Notes under the pieces: model-generated
The model's input: the letters and a program-made list of their open reading frames with translations, nothing else
What the model was told of the DNA's origin: nothing
Databases searched by the model: none
Part shown: piece by piece, positions 14,368 to 22,780 of the stretch
How positions within the stretch are numbered: the stretch's first letter is position 1
Layout: every line of letters begins with the position of its first letter
Assembly: GCA_937982515.1 (NCBI GenBank)
Contig: CALJMB010000258.1
Coordinates: forward strand, 1 to 26,424
Source: an uncultured Balneolaceae bacterium
GTDB lineage: Bacteria > Bacteroidota > Rhodothermia > Balneolales > Balneolaceae
Reading direction: 5' to 3'
Length of the DNA: 26,424 bases
Made by a program: the position numbers and the translations under genes

Positions 14368-16452
14368 ATGAATGATTATGGGAAAACCCGGATACGGTAC
14401 GTAGTTTTTATTGCGGCAGCGCTGCTCGCTGTGCTTTTTGCAATAGAATATACAACAAGGCAGTTGAACAGATCACCGGGGCAACAGCCCATTACAGACC
14501 CCCTTATTACAAAAACCTATCCGGAGCTATATAAAGCTGTTTATAACAGATCCTCTTCCGGCCTCCGGCCTTTTCTGAATCATGAAAGCGAAGCTGTACA
14601 ACGACAAGCATGGAGGGCACTTGCCGCCAGCCCCGTCGATTCTCTTGACGGGCTCATTCGGGAGGTAAAAGAAGCAGATACTGAAGAAGCGTGGTTTGCA
14701 CTCGGTATGCAGCCACTTTTAGATGCTCAGCTCCGGGAACTGGAGGAGTTATGGATGCAAGAACCTGAAAAGAGGGCAGGACCAAGTCTGGTACTGGGGC
14801 GTCAGGGCGATGAAAGAACACTGGATTTTCTGCTTAGCCATCAGCAAGAAGCTGCCGGAAGTTCTTATGAGTATGCCTATGCCCTGGCTTTAGGACGCCT
14901 GATGGCCCAATATAGTGTTGAGTCAGATGAGCAGTTGTCAGTCATCAGCCAGGCATTTGAAGCCGCCGATCCCGCCGTCACCCGGGCTTATTTATATGGA
15001 TTTTATCGTGGAGAAACCCAGAAACTCAACACTGAAGGGGCAGATTCGCTGTATCAGAAGTGGAAGCTGTATGGCCCGGGCAAAGATGTACATATCGATC
15101 AGTACATTGCCAGGATATTAAAACAACGGGTGTTTTATGAGATTGCCCTGTACTATAACTCGGAAGAACTGTTAGAGCGGCGGGTACAGCTGAGTATAGA
15201 ACTGGCCCGGGTACTTGCGGAACTGAATCTTACGCAGAATACCGCACTGGCTGCTAAAATATTGGTTATACATCCAAATCCACAAGTGGTTCAGCAAACC
15301 CTGTCGAGTCTTAAAGGCAAGCTGGAAGAGGGGAGCCATCTGTTTACTTACATTACACAAGACATTTTGAATAATGAACAGGCAGAGGTACTGGTTTGGT
15401 TGCAGGCTTTGGAAACCCTGGCTGAAGTTGATCCCGGATTAATTGACAAACACGCCGAGAAGCTGGAGCAGATACGGTCCGGTTACCCATATATGCTGCC
15501 CAGGGTGCTGGATATACTAAAAATAAATAACTCGTCCGCCGATTTCCTCGATTTGATAGCTTCCATCGTCAGGAACCGCGATCCGCTGCAGGCACAGCTC
15601 GCCATCCAGGCCCTTTCTGGCTACTGGACGGAATTGCCGGAGAGCGAACGAAATACTCAGCTGGCGGAGAATGCCAGAGAAATCGTGTTTGAAGCTCTGT
15701 CCCTTTCGGATAGGGGGATAGCCTATACAACACAGAACCTGCTTATGCAGGAAGATCTGTTCTCTCCCGGTGATTTCAGCCGCATCAACCGGCAGCTCAC
15801 ATCCTTTCGGCTGCCTGAGGATATAGAGGTGTATCAGGCTTTCGGATCTCTTTATAAAGATCGCTTTGAAGATCAGGCGCGTCCGGTCATTGATTCGCTG
15901 GCTGCACTGGGTTACGTTCCTCTGAACCGCTCACTGTATCAGGCCGGATGGGATGTAGAAGTGCCGGACGTTGTGCAGCAGGAATTCCGAACCGTTAACT
16001 GGGAACAGCTCTGGCAAATGGGCAGGAAACCGGTGTGGGTACTTGTCACGGAAAAAGGGACCATCAAAATACAGACGGATGTACTGTCCGCCCCTGCAAC
16101 GGTATCAGCGATCGACAGCCTGACCAGAGCCGGCGCTTATGACGGGGTGCCCTTTCACCGGGTGGTACCTAACTTCGTAATCCAGGGGGGCGATGTAGAA
16201 CGGCAGGACGGTTTTGGCGGACCCGATTTTGTGATACCGACTGAACCTGTTGAGGCAGAATTCAGGCGTGGTGCCGCCGGCATAGCCAGCGCCGGCCGCG
16301 ATACCGAAGGCAGCCAGTACTTTTTTATGCATCAGTGGAGCCCACACCTGAATGGCCGTTATACCTTATTTGGATACGTGGTTGAAGGGATGGATGTCGT
16401 AGATCTAATGGTAGAGGGAGACAGAGTTGAGCGGGCCTATTGGGAGCGATGA
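14368..16452 (+). CDS. Membrane-anchored cyclophilin-type PPIase with helical-repeat N-terminus
   Basis: A 694-residue protein: transmembrane anchor at about 11-27, a long helical region (about 45-540) that reads like HEAT repeats (HESEAVQRQAWRALAAS at 72-88), and a cyclophilin domain at about 555-690. Cyclophilin active-site residues are visible: R598, F603 and Q606 in FHRVVPNFVIQGGD, and Q650 and F652 in GSQYFF. The tryptophan that helps bind cyclosporin in human CypA is replaced by histidine (PHLNGRYTLFG), as in many bacterial cyclophilins. The enzyme would isomerise prolyl bonds outside the inner membrane, with the repeat region holding clients or partners. Another ATG lies at 14351 in a different frame and opens only a seven-codon ORF that overlaps this start. 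Confidence 0.9.
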   Translation: MNDYGKTRIRYVVFIAAALLAVLFAIEYTTRQLNRSPGQQPITDPLITKTYPELYKAVYNRSSSGLRPFLNHESEAVQRQAWRALAASPVDSLDGLIREVKEADTEEAWFALGMQPLLDAQLRELEELWMQEPEKRAGPSLVLGRQGDERTLDFLLSHQQEAAGSSYEYAYALALGRLMAQYSVESDEQLSVISQAFEAADPAVTRAYLYGFYRGETQKLNTEGADSLYQKWKLYGPGKDVHIDQYIARILKQRVFYEIALYYNSEELLERRVQLSIELARVLAELNLTQNTALAAKILVIHPNPQVVQQTLSSLKGKLEEGSHLFTYITQDILNNEQAEVLVWLQALETLAEVDPGLIDKHAEKLEQIRSGYPYMLPRVLDILKINNSSADFLDLIASIVRNRDPLQAQLAIQALSGYWTELPESERNTQLAENAREIVFEALSLSDRGIAYTTQNLLMQEDLFSPGDFSRINRQLTSFRLPEDIEVYQAFGSLYKDRFEDQARPVIDSLAALGYVPLNRSLYQAGWDVEVPDVVQQEFRTVNWEQLWQMGRKPVWVLVTEKGTIKIQTDVLSAPATVSAIDSLTRAGAYDGVPFHRVVPNFVIQGGDVERQDGFGGPDFVIPTEPVEAEFRRGAAGIASAGRDTEGSQYFFMHQWSPHLNGRYTLFGYVVEGMDVVDLMVEGDRVERAYWER

Positions 16453-16525
16453 GTACCGCCGGCGCCACAAGGTCGCTCCTTTTGAAACGTCGTTTGTGGC
16501 TGTTATTGCCGTCATACGAAGCGCT

Positions 16526-16549
16526 CCGGCTCAGGCTTTTTGAAGCCGG
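16526..16549. terminator. Weak hairpin between convergent genes
   Basis: CCGGCT (16526-16531) pairs with AGCCGG (16544-16549) across a 12-nt loop that holds a T-run. It lies in the 130-bp spacer between the convergent cyclophilin and methyltransferase genes. The U-run is in the loop rather than after the stem, so the terminator call is tentative. Confidence 0.35.
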
Positions 16550-16582
16550 GTGTGTCGAATTCAAGGTAAGATATTTTTAGAT

Positions 16583-17656
16583 TTACTTTTGGATGACATA
16601 ATAGCAGTTTTGGATATCGTGGTCCAGCCTGTTGATTTCTATTTTGCTGAAACCGGCATCGGTTAACATCTCGCGGGCTTTTTCAACACCCCACACAGCT
16701 CCCAGTCCCATTCCACCCTGGGCGAGAGATACCGTCATACAGTGCATGCAGGAAATAGTGTATAACGCTGTGCCCAGGGGATGGTCCAGATTTTGGACAA
16801 CGTCCGATGAAGCGTCAATATCCTGCATCAAAAATGTCCCGTTATCTTTCAGCGCTTTGGATATACCGCTAAGTACATTATCCGGCCGGGCCTGATCATG
16901 GATGGCATCGAAGGCGGTGATGAAATCAAATTGTCTGTCCGGTTCAAAGTCGGTAAGATCTTTCTGTTCAAAAGACACATTAGTCAAGCCGTGTTTTCCG
17001 GCTTCCGCACGGGCTGTTTCTATAGGCTCCGGGCACAGGTCATATCCGGTAAACCGGCTGTTGGGAAAGTTAAGGGCCATCAGGTTCAGGGCTTTCCCGC
17101 TCCCGCAACCGACATCCAGAACATCAATGCCTTGTTCAAGCTTTTCTGTGATTCCGGGAACTATGGGAAGGATACTTTCGGTCAGTGAGGACGATACGGA
17201 TTGTCCGCTGTCTTCCGCCATTACCTGATGGAACCGGCTGTACTCTTCATAGGGAACACCCCCTCCGTTTTTAAAGCATTCCACAATACGGCTTTCTACT
17301 TCACCGAGTACGGAAATGTATTGCATGAATACGCCAATGTTATCTGCACCGGCATCGCTGGTCAGAAATGCAGCATGTGCTGCGGGGAGCTTGAATCGTT
17401 TTTCTTCAGGGTCTATGGCCAGAATACCGGCTGTGGTCATCGCTCCCAGCCACTCCCGGACATATCGTTCATTTAACCCGGATGCACCGGCTATCTCTTC
17501 GCTGGTTGAGGGGGGCAGGTTCTTCATTACATCGAACAGGCCGGTGCGGTGCCCCACCGATATCATCAGGGCTGAGGTTCCCTTGTTTAAAATATCTACC
17601 AGATGCCCTGCGAACTCTTCAGGCTCTTGTATATTCAGGTTACATAGTAAGCACAT
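16583..17656 (-). CDS. Rv2258c-like SAM methyltransferase with N-terminal winged helix
   Basis: A 357-residue protein. Residues about 27-95 form a winged-helix domain of the kind seen in small-molecule O-methyltransferases (TGLFDVMKNLPPSTSEEIA, then NERYVREWLGAMTTAGIL). The Rossmann SAM domain follows with motif I VLDVGCGSGKAL at 179-190 and the acidic D206 in GYDLCPEP. The YTISCMHCMTVSLAQGGMGLG stretch (about 303-323) is typical of the Rv2258c group. The N-terminus has a Cys pair (MCLLC). A good ribosome binding site AGAGGA lies 6 nt before the start. The substrate is unknown. Upstream lie two matching palindromes (17792-17823), which suggests specific regulation. Confidence 0.88.
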   Translation of the reverse strand: MCLLCNLNIQEPEEFAGHLVDILNKGTSALMISVGHRTGLFDVMKNLPPSTSEEIAGASGLNERYVREWLGAMTTAGILAIDPEEKRFKLPAAHAAFLTSDAGADNIGVFMQYISVLGEVESRIVECFKNGGGVPYEEYSRFHQVMAEDSGQSVSSSLTESILPIVPGITEKLEQGIDVLDVGCGSGKALNLMALNFPNSRFTGYDLCPEPIETARAEAGKHGLTNVSFEQKDLTDFEPDRQFDFITAFDAIHDQARPDNVLSGISKALKDNGTFLMQDIDASSDVVQNLDHPLGTALYTISCMHCMTVSLAQGGMGLGAVWGVEKAREMLTDAGFSKIEINRLDHDIQNCYYVIQK

Positions 17657-17791
17657 GACGGTTCCTCTGAAAGTTTTATTGATGAGTTAGTGGTTTATAG
17701 CGATCAGATAATCATACTTCTCAGTGAAGAACTATTGTTTAACTGATCCAGACTTATAATAGAGAGGTAATTATTAAACAGCTACGTAGAG

Positions 17792-17823
17792 ATTACCGTA
17801 ATTGATATTAATATTACCGTAAT
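17792..17823. promoter_or_regulatory. Twin palindromic operator candidate
   Basis: ATTACCGTAAT occurs at 17792-17802 and again at 17813-17823. Each is a perfect inverted repeat (ATTAC, centre base, GTAAT). The centres are exactly 21 bp apart, two helical turns, so both would face the same side of DNA. They lie 136-167 bp upstream of the methyltransferase ATG and just past the stop of the LuxR-type regulator. Placement and spacing suggest cooperative binding by a dimeric regulator. Confidence 0.6.
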
Positions 17824-17875
17824 AGGAAGGCTTAGGTAAGGAATGATGGATACGGAGAGATATCAGGCCATCCCG

Positions 17876-20734
17876 TCATACAAGGAAATCTCTGTCGAGG
17901 GCAATTTTTACAGCTTCGGTACGGCTGCGGCAGTTCAGGCGGCTTAAAATATTACTTACATGCATATCTACCGTACGGGTGCTGAGGTGCAGCCTGGAGG
18001 CTATCTCTTTATTAGAAAACCCCTTGGCCATTTCTTGAATAACTTCTGCCTGCCGGAGTGTAAGCCCCGCCCGGTTAATTTCGGCCGGTTGAATGTGATT
18101 CCTGGCTTCAGTCTTTGTAACCCCCAGGTGTTCAAGTATCACCGTAAGGTCGCCCGCCCAGGGCCGGAGCCCCAGATCTTTAGCTTTCTTCAGAGCCTGT
18201 TTAAATTCTTCAGCAGCATCACCGGGTTCTGATTGCATCATCAGAACTTCGCCATACCCTTTCCGGGCAAGAATTAACTGAAGCGGTGTATTAATTTCAT
18301 CGAATTGACGGATAGCATGCCGGAACTGTTTGTCTGCATCCGCATATTCTCCGGACAGCTTGAAACGCTGCCCGAGGGCGTAAGCCAGGCTTCCTACGGC
18401 TTCAGGATTTCCGGTAGCATCACACACTTCAGATAATATTTTAATGCAGCGGGTTAGCGTCACATGTTTCTTTCTCTCTGCAAAAAAAGTGGAAGCGGCT
18501 ACCAGTCCCGGGAGCACATCGTGCATATCGTTGAACTCTTCCCCATGCACGATTAAATCATTGTAATACTGTTCGGCCTCTTTATCTTCGCCGTTTAACT
18601 TATAGTAGGCAGCATATGCCCAGTCCGATACCAAAGTGATGAGCTTAAAATTTTCTTTCTGAGACAGCATCAGCCCCTGATCCAGATGGTTTTTCGCTTG
18701 TTTTAGCTCTCCCCGGTAAGAGCGTATGATACCGACGACGACATTTGCCGCGGCTTTTGAGGGATTATTGGTTTGGGGATCATTTATTACTTCATAGCTG
18801 ACCTCCAATCCCCGTTTCCAGTCACCCAGTCTGAACAACACCCACGACATGCAGCTCAGGCAAAGCTGAGCCTGTATATTCATATTCTCTTTGTAACAAA
18901 AGCTGAGAGCTGTGTCATAAACCTTCAGGGACTGATTGAAATCGGAAGCCTGTTTAAAGGTACCGGCCAGCTTCCTATAGGCATAAGCTACAGACTCTGC
19001 ATTATTCTCATTCAGAGCGAGTGACATCGCTTTCCTGGCCAATTCATGCCCTTCTGCTGTTTTACCCTGAAGGGAAAGAGCATATCCTTTCATGCCCAGG
19101 ACCTTGGATTTCAGGTCATTATTTGTGCTATTCCGTAGGTTACCGAGCGCCTTATCTATTGTATCAACGGCCGCTGCAGCATTAAGCTCATTGATATACT
19201 GATTAGCCAAAGCACTCCATTCTCTGGCAGCGTCATAATTGAGGCCCGCCGTTTCAAACTCGAGAGCAGCCTGCTTGCGTGCTTGTTTGAATGAGCTCCA
19301 GGCACCCTGCAAAGCGTAACAGGTTGCCAGGTCGCGTTGTACTTCTCCCTGTCTCTGAGGGTTATGTTTAAAACCCCTGGCTTCCGCCAACTCGCGGAGG
19401 GCCTGGATAGACTCGTATATCTGTCCGCTCAAACGGGCACACCGGGCCGATTCCTGTAACAGTTCAAGGCGCTCTTCCTCTCTGTTGTTAGCAGGCCAGT
19501 TTTTCAGAGCTTTCTGCGCGGCAGCCAACGCATCTTTATACGCAAAAATGGAACAGTACCTTCTGGCAGCCCGGGAGAATGCCGTCACCGCTTCATGGTT
19601 ATTTCCAGCCTTCAGATAAAACTCGCCGGTTACTTTCGGTTCGGCATCACGTCTTGTTAAAGTTTCTGCAATATGTTGATAAATTTGCTGCCGTCTGGAC
19701 CATAGGATGTTGTACCCGATGGCTTCTCTGAAAAGGGAATGTTTAAAGACACCGGTACCAGGCGGCGACTCCAGTACAAATTCGGTTTTTAACAGCTCAT
19801 CTACTACTTCCGGATGACCGGTAAGCTGACTTAGTATCTCCAGGCTGAATTCGTCGCCGAGTAGTGCTGCAATTTCCAGGGCATATTTAAGATCCTGCGG
19901 TAAATTTTTTGTCTGAAGGATTACAACATCACGGATGGAATCGGGGACAGGGATATCCCCTCCGGTGAAAGTAATTCTATCTCCGCATGTTGTGAGCAGG
20001 TTCTTCCCCCGAAGCGCTCTGACCAATTCCAGGCTAAACAGAGGATTCCCGGCTGTTTTTTTATAAATACCCTGAACCAGGTCAGAATCAGGGGGTGTTT
20101 GCAGTTCGTGTTGCAGCAGTTCAGATAGGTCATCCCGGGAAAGCGCATCCAGAGATAGTTCAAGAAATAGGTTACTTCGTCTGAGCTCGGTACGAAGCCA
20201 CCTCAGTTTATGGTCAGGTGACAATTGTTCATCTCTGTATGTCCCGACAAACAGCAAGGGGGCGGAATAAGAGAAACTCTCCAGGTGTTGGGGTATCAAC
20301 TCTAATGTAGCGGCATCTGCCCGGTGCATATCTTCAATGACAAAAATAAGAAAAGCCTGTTCCATGACCTTAAGAAAGACCTCCCGGATGGCTTCACTCA
20401 TCGACTGCCGGCTGGCCTGCACAGGTTCCTCCTGTTGCAATTCCGGAAGCAGGGGATACAGGTGGTCTGACAAAATCAGCTGCTGTTGTATTTCCGGGAA
20501 CATCTGAAAGATGGCCCGCATAGCCGAAGTGTACGGGGCGTATGGCAGGGAGACCGAATCAATAATCCGTGTGTTGAGGGCAACGGCATCAGGGTACAGG
20601 CCCAACAGATGATTGACAAACGTCGTTTTGCCTATTCCTGACGGACCACCTATCAGCAGAACTCCGGGTTCACCGTTTTTTGAACGGTCTGCGTGGTCTG
20701 AAGCTTTGATAATATCTTGCTCTCTGCCCGTCAT
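17876..20734 (-). CDS. LuxR-family ATPase regulator (LAL/MalT-like)
   Basis: A 952-residue large ATP-binding LuxR (LAL) regulator. It starts MTGREQDII, the usual GRE entry of these AAA/STAND ATPases. Walker A GGPSGIGKTT is at 29-38 and Walker B LIFVIED near 129-135. A winged-helix part follows, and about residues 370-860 are TPR units (such as AYRKLAGTFKQASDFNQSLKVY). A LuxR helix-turn-helix fills 891-952 (LTLRQAEVIQEMAKGFSNKE, then STRTVDMHVSNIL). By family knowledge, ligand and ATP binding make such proteins oligomerise and activate promoters. The inducer is not readable. It lies between the cupin and the methyltransferase on the same strand and could act on the palindromes just downstream. 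Confidence 0.94.
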   Translation of the reverse strand: MTGREQDIIKASDHADRSKNGEPGVLLIGGPSGIGKTTFVNHLLGLYPDAVALNTRIIDSVSLPYAPYTSAMRAIFQMFPEIQQQLILSDHLYPLLPELQQEEPVQASRQSMSEAIREVFLKVMEQAFLIFVIEDMHRADAATLELIPQHLESFSYSAPLLFVGTYRDEQLSPDHKLRWLRTELRRSNLFLELSLDALSRDDLSELLQHELQTPPDSDLVQGIYKKTAGNPLFSLELVRALRGKNLLTTCGDRITFTGGDIPVPDSIRDVVILQTKNLPQDLKYALEIAALLGDEFSLEILSQLTGHPEVVDELLKTEFVLESPPGTGVFKHSLFREAIGYNILWSRRQQIYQHIAETLTRRDAEPKVTGEFYLKAGNNHEAVTAFSRAARRYCSIFAYKDALAAAQKALKNWPANNREEERLELLQESARCARLSGQIYESIQALRELAEARGFKHNPQRQGEVQRDLATCYALQGAWSSFKQARKQAALEFETAGLNYDAAREWSALANQYINELNAAAAVDTIDKALGNLRNSTNNDLKSKVLGMKGYALSLQGKTAEGHELARKAMSLALNENNAESVAYAYRKLAGTFKQASDFNQSLKVYDTALSFCYKENMNIQAQLCLSCMSWVLFRLGDWKRGLEVSYEVINDPQTNNPSKAAANVVVGIIRSYRGELKQAKNHLDQGLMLSQKENFKLITLVSDWAYAAYYKLNGEDKEAEQYYNDLIVHGEEFNDMHDVLPGLVAASTFFAERKKHVTLTRCIKILSEVCDATGNPEAVGSLAYALGQRFKLSGEYADADKQFRHAIRQFDEINTPLQLILARKGYGEVLMMQSEPGDAAEEFKQALKKAKDLGLRPWAGDLTVILEHLGVTKTEARNHIQPAEINRAGLTLRQAEVIQEMAKGFSNKEIASRLHLSTRTVDMHVSNILSRLNCRSRTEAVKIALDRDFLV

Positions 20735-20822
20735 AGAACCTTTTATACTGATGAAGTAATAGAAAGATACAGCAGAAGATAAAATAAAGGAACAGTTAAA
20801 TCAGGAAATTGCCGACTGTACG

Positions 20823-21185
20823 CTATATATCTCTGTTGACAAGATCCGGAGAAAAAGCCGGCAGGCATATCGAAATATACTCTGCACCTTTGGATGATGG
20901 AGTACTGTACCTCACCCATTCACCCTGTTGTACCAGTATGGCCTGACCTTGCTCAAGGTCAATTTCTTCATCTTTTAATGACACGTGCAATGAGCCCTCC
21001 AAAACCACAGTGTACTCATCAAATTCGGGAGTTTGCCCCGGTTCGGCCCAGCCGGGCGGACTTTTCATCCGTGCAATGCTAATGTCGTCCGTGTTCGAGT
21101 TTACCCGTCCTACAAATTCTTCGATTTTCTTGGGTGGTTCTCCCGCCGCAGGAACAACCGTAGGTGCCGGTATTACTTTTGCCAT
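20823..21185 (-). CDS. Small cupin protein lacking canonical metal ligands
   Basis: A 120-residue single cupin barrel. Motif 1 reads GQTPEFDEYTVVLEG (50-64): the histidines of the usual G-x5-HxH-x3-4-E-x6-G are replaced by acidic and other residues (E54, D56, E57). Motif 2 reads GQAILVQQGEWVRYS (80-94): the proline and histidine of G-x5-PxG-x2-H are replaced by Gln and Val. A metal-dependent enzyme of the standard kind is thus unlikely; a binding or sensing role is possible. It precedes the LuxR-type regulator by 88 bp on the same strand and may be cotranscribed. Confidence 0.83.
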   Translation of the reverse strand: MAKVIPAPTVVPAAGEPPKKIEEFVGRVNSNTDDISIARMKSPPGWAEPGQTPEFDEYTVVLEGSLHVSLKDEEIDLEQGQAILVQQGEWVRYSTPSSKGAEYISICLPAFSPDLVNRDI

Positions 21186-21491
21186 AGTTTCTTTATAGGT
21201 TATGCAGAGAGTATTTCAGGTATTTAGAATGTGAGTTTGAAATAAGAGCGTAGTAAAAGGTAAAAAGAACACTGTCTGTCGGGGCGTAGTGGTGGAGGGG
21301 TCTTATCCCGGCCGCCCGGGCTGCATGTGTGGTACAGGGCAAGATTCTCCGGCCCCCGGTCACTACGGCCGCGTCAGGCCCTTTGGGATGCGGCCGGATA
21401 GATAAACCATATTCAACCCTCCGGTGAGGTAGACTATTCCACGGCGGGCAGGCCCGGCATCATAAAAGAGGTTCGGCACAAAAGGCGAATA
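21186..21491. other. 306-bp spacer with a GC-rich foldable island
   Basis: No gene is seen here. The part 21285-21396 is strikingly GC-rich between AT-rich flanks and has several stems. CGTAGTG (21285-21291) pairs with CACTACG (21361-21367); GGGG at 21297-21300 faces CCCCC at 21353-21357; CCCGG-CCGC-CCGGG is at 21307-21320; and a 10-bp stem (21366-21375 with 21387-21396, one G-U) encloses an 11-nt loop. It may be a structured RNA, a decayed mobile element or a gene remnant. No U-run marks it as a terminator. Confidence 0.45.
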
Positions 21492-22736
21492 TTACTCCGC
21501 TTCGGCAGGTTGTTTCTTTTCCTCAGGCACTTCATTGCCTCTGGGAACAAACGCCTGGATCCCCGTCACTTCCCTGCCTAAAATCAGCCCGTGGATGTCA
21601 TACGTGCCTTCATAGGTATTCACCGACTCCAGATTCATTACGTGATGGATAACCCTGTAGTCTCCGGTAATACCGTTGGCGCCGTGCATATCCCGCGCGG
21701 TGCGGGCAATCTCCAAAGCTTTGCCACAGTTATTACGCTTGGCCAGAGAAACCATGGAGTGATGAAGACGGCCGGAATCCTTCAGTACGCCCAGCCGCCA
21801 CGCCAGCAGCTGCATTTGGGTGATGTCGGTCAGCATGTTGGCCAGCTTAGTCTGAGGCAGCTGATTAGCTGCCAGGGGATGGCCGAACTGAGTACGCTCC
21901 TGTACATATTGCCGGGCTCTTTGATAACAGAACTCCGCGGCTCCAAGAGAGCCCCAAACAATGCCATACCGGGCGCTGTTCAGGCACATAAACGGACCTT
22001 TAAGTCCTCTGATTTCGGGAAAGATGTTTTGATCCGGTACAAAGACGTCATCAAATACCAGTTCGCCCGTTTCTGAGGCGCGCAGCGACATCTTGTACTT
22101 GGTAGCCGGAGCCGTGAAGCCCTCCATTCCTTTCTCCACCAGAAAGCCGCGGATCACCCCTTCTTCACCCTTGCGTTCTTTGGCCTTCGCCCACACCACA
22201 GCCACATCGGCAATAGGGGAGTTGGTGATCCACATCTTGGCTCCGTTCAGTATCCATCCGCCATCGGTTTTAACGGCGGTGGTAGCCATTGAACCCGGAT
22301 CAGAACCATGGTCGGGCTCCGTCAGTCCAAAGCAGCCGATCATCTCTCCGGTAGCCAGTTTGGGAAGAAAACGCTCCTTTTGCTCCTCTGTTCCGAATGT
22401 GAAGATGGGATACATTACCAGCGAAGACTGCACCGACATGAACGAGCGGTAACCGGAATCCACCCGTTCTATTTCACGGGCAATGAGGCCGTACGCGGTC
22501 TGGCTGGCCCCAACGCCTCCGTATTCGGGCGGCAGATAAGATCCCAACAGGCCCAGCTCGCCCATTTCCGCGGCAATGTCGGGATCGAAGTATTCTTCCT
22601 GGTTGCCCTTCAGGGCGCGGGGTTCCAGCTTACTCTGAGCATACTCACGCGCCGATTCCATGATCATACGATCTTCTTCATTAAGCTCAGATTCAAACAG
22701 AAAAGCATCATCGGGATTGAAGCTGTTTTTGGCCAT
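21492..22736 (-). CDS. gcdH: Glutaryl-CoA dehydrogenase-type acyl-CoA dehydrogenase
   Basis: A 414-residue FAD flavoprotein of the acyl-CoA dehydrogenase family. Segments match glutaryl-CoA dehydrogenase closely: SGYRSFMSVQSSLVMYPI, GCFGLTEPDHGSDPGSM, WITNSPIADVAVVWAKA, KRNNCGKALEIAR and NTYEGTYDIHGLILGR. The catalytic base is E376 in TYEGTYD. The arginine in GYRSFMS fits the residue that binds the gamma-carboxylate of glutaryl-CoA. The enzyme would oxidise and decarboxylate glutaryl-CoA to crotonyl-CoA in lysine and tryptophan breakdown. The tail after about 398 is polar (NEVPEEKKQPAEAE). The start is at the ATG before AKNSFNPDDA. A four-helix-bundle pseudogene separates it from the second dehydrogenase. 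Confidence 0.92.
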   Translation of the reverse strand: MAKNSFNPDDAFLFESELNEEDRMIMESAREYAQSKLEPRALKGNQEEYFDPDIAAEMGELGLLGSYLPPEYGGVGASQTAYGLIAREIERVDSGYRSFMSVQSSLVMYPIFTFGTEEQKERFLPKLATGEMIGCFGLTEPDHGSDPGSMATTAVKTDGGWILNGAKMWITNSPIADVAVVWAKAKERKGEEGVIRGFLVEKGMEGFTAPATKYKMSLRASETGELVFDDVFVPDQNIFPEIRGLKGPFMCLNSARYGIVWGSLGAAEFCYQRARQYVQERTQFGHPLAANQLPQTKLANMLTDITQMQLLAWRLGVLKDSGRLHHSMVSLAKRNNCGKALEIARTARDMHGANGITGDYRVIHHVMNLESVNTYEGTYDIHGLILGREVTGIQAFVPRGNEVPEEKKQPAEAE

Positions 22737-22780
22737 AACTGTGAGGGTTAATAATTAATTAGTCAATCTAAGATAAATGA

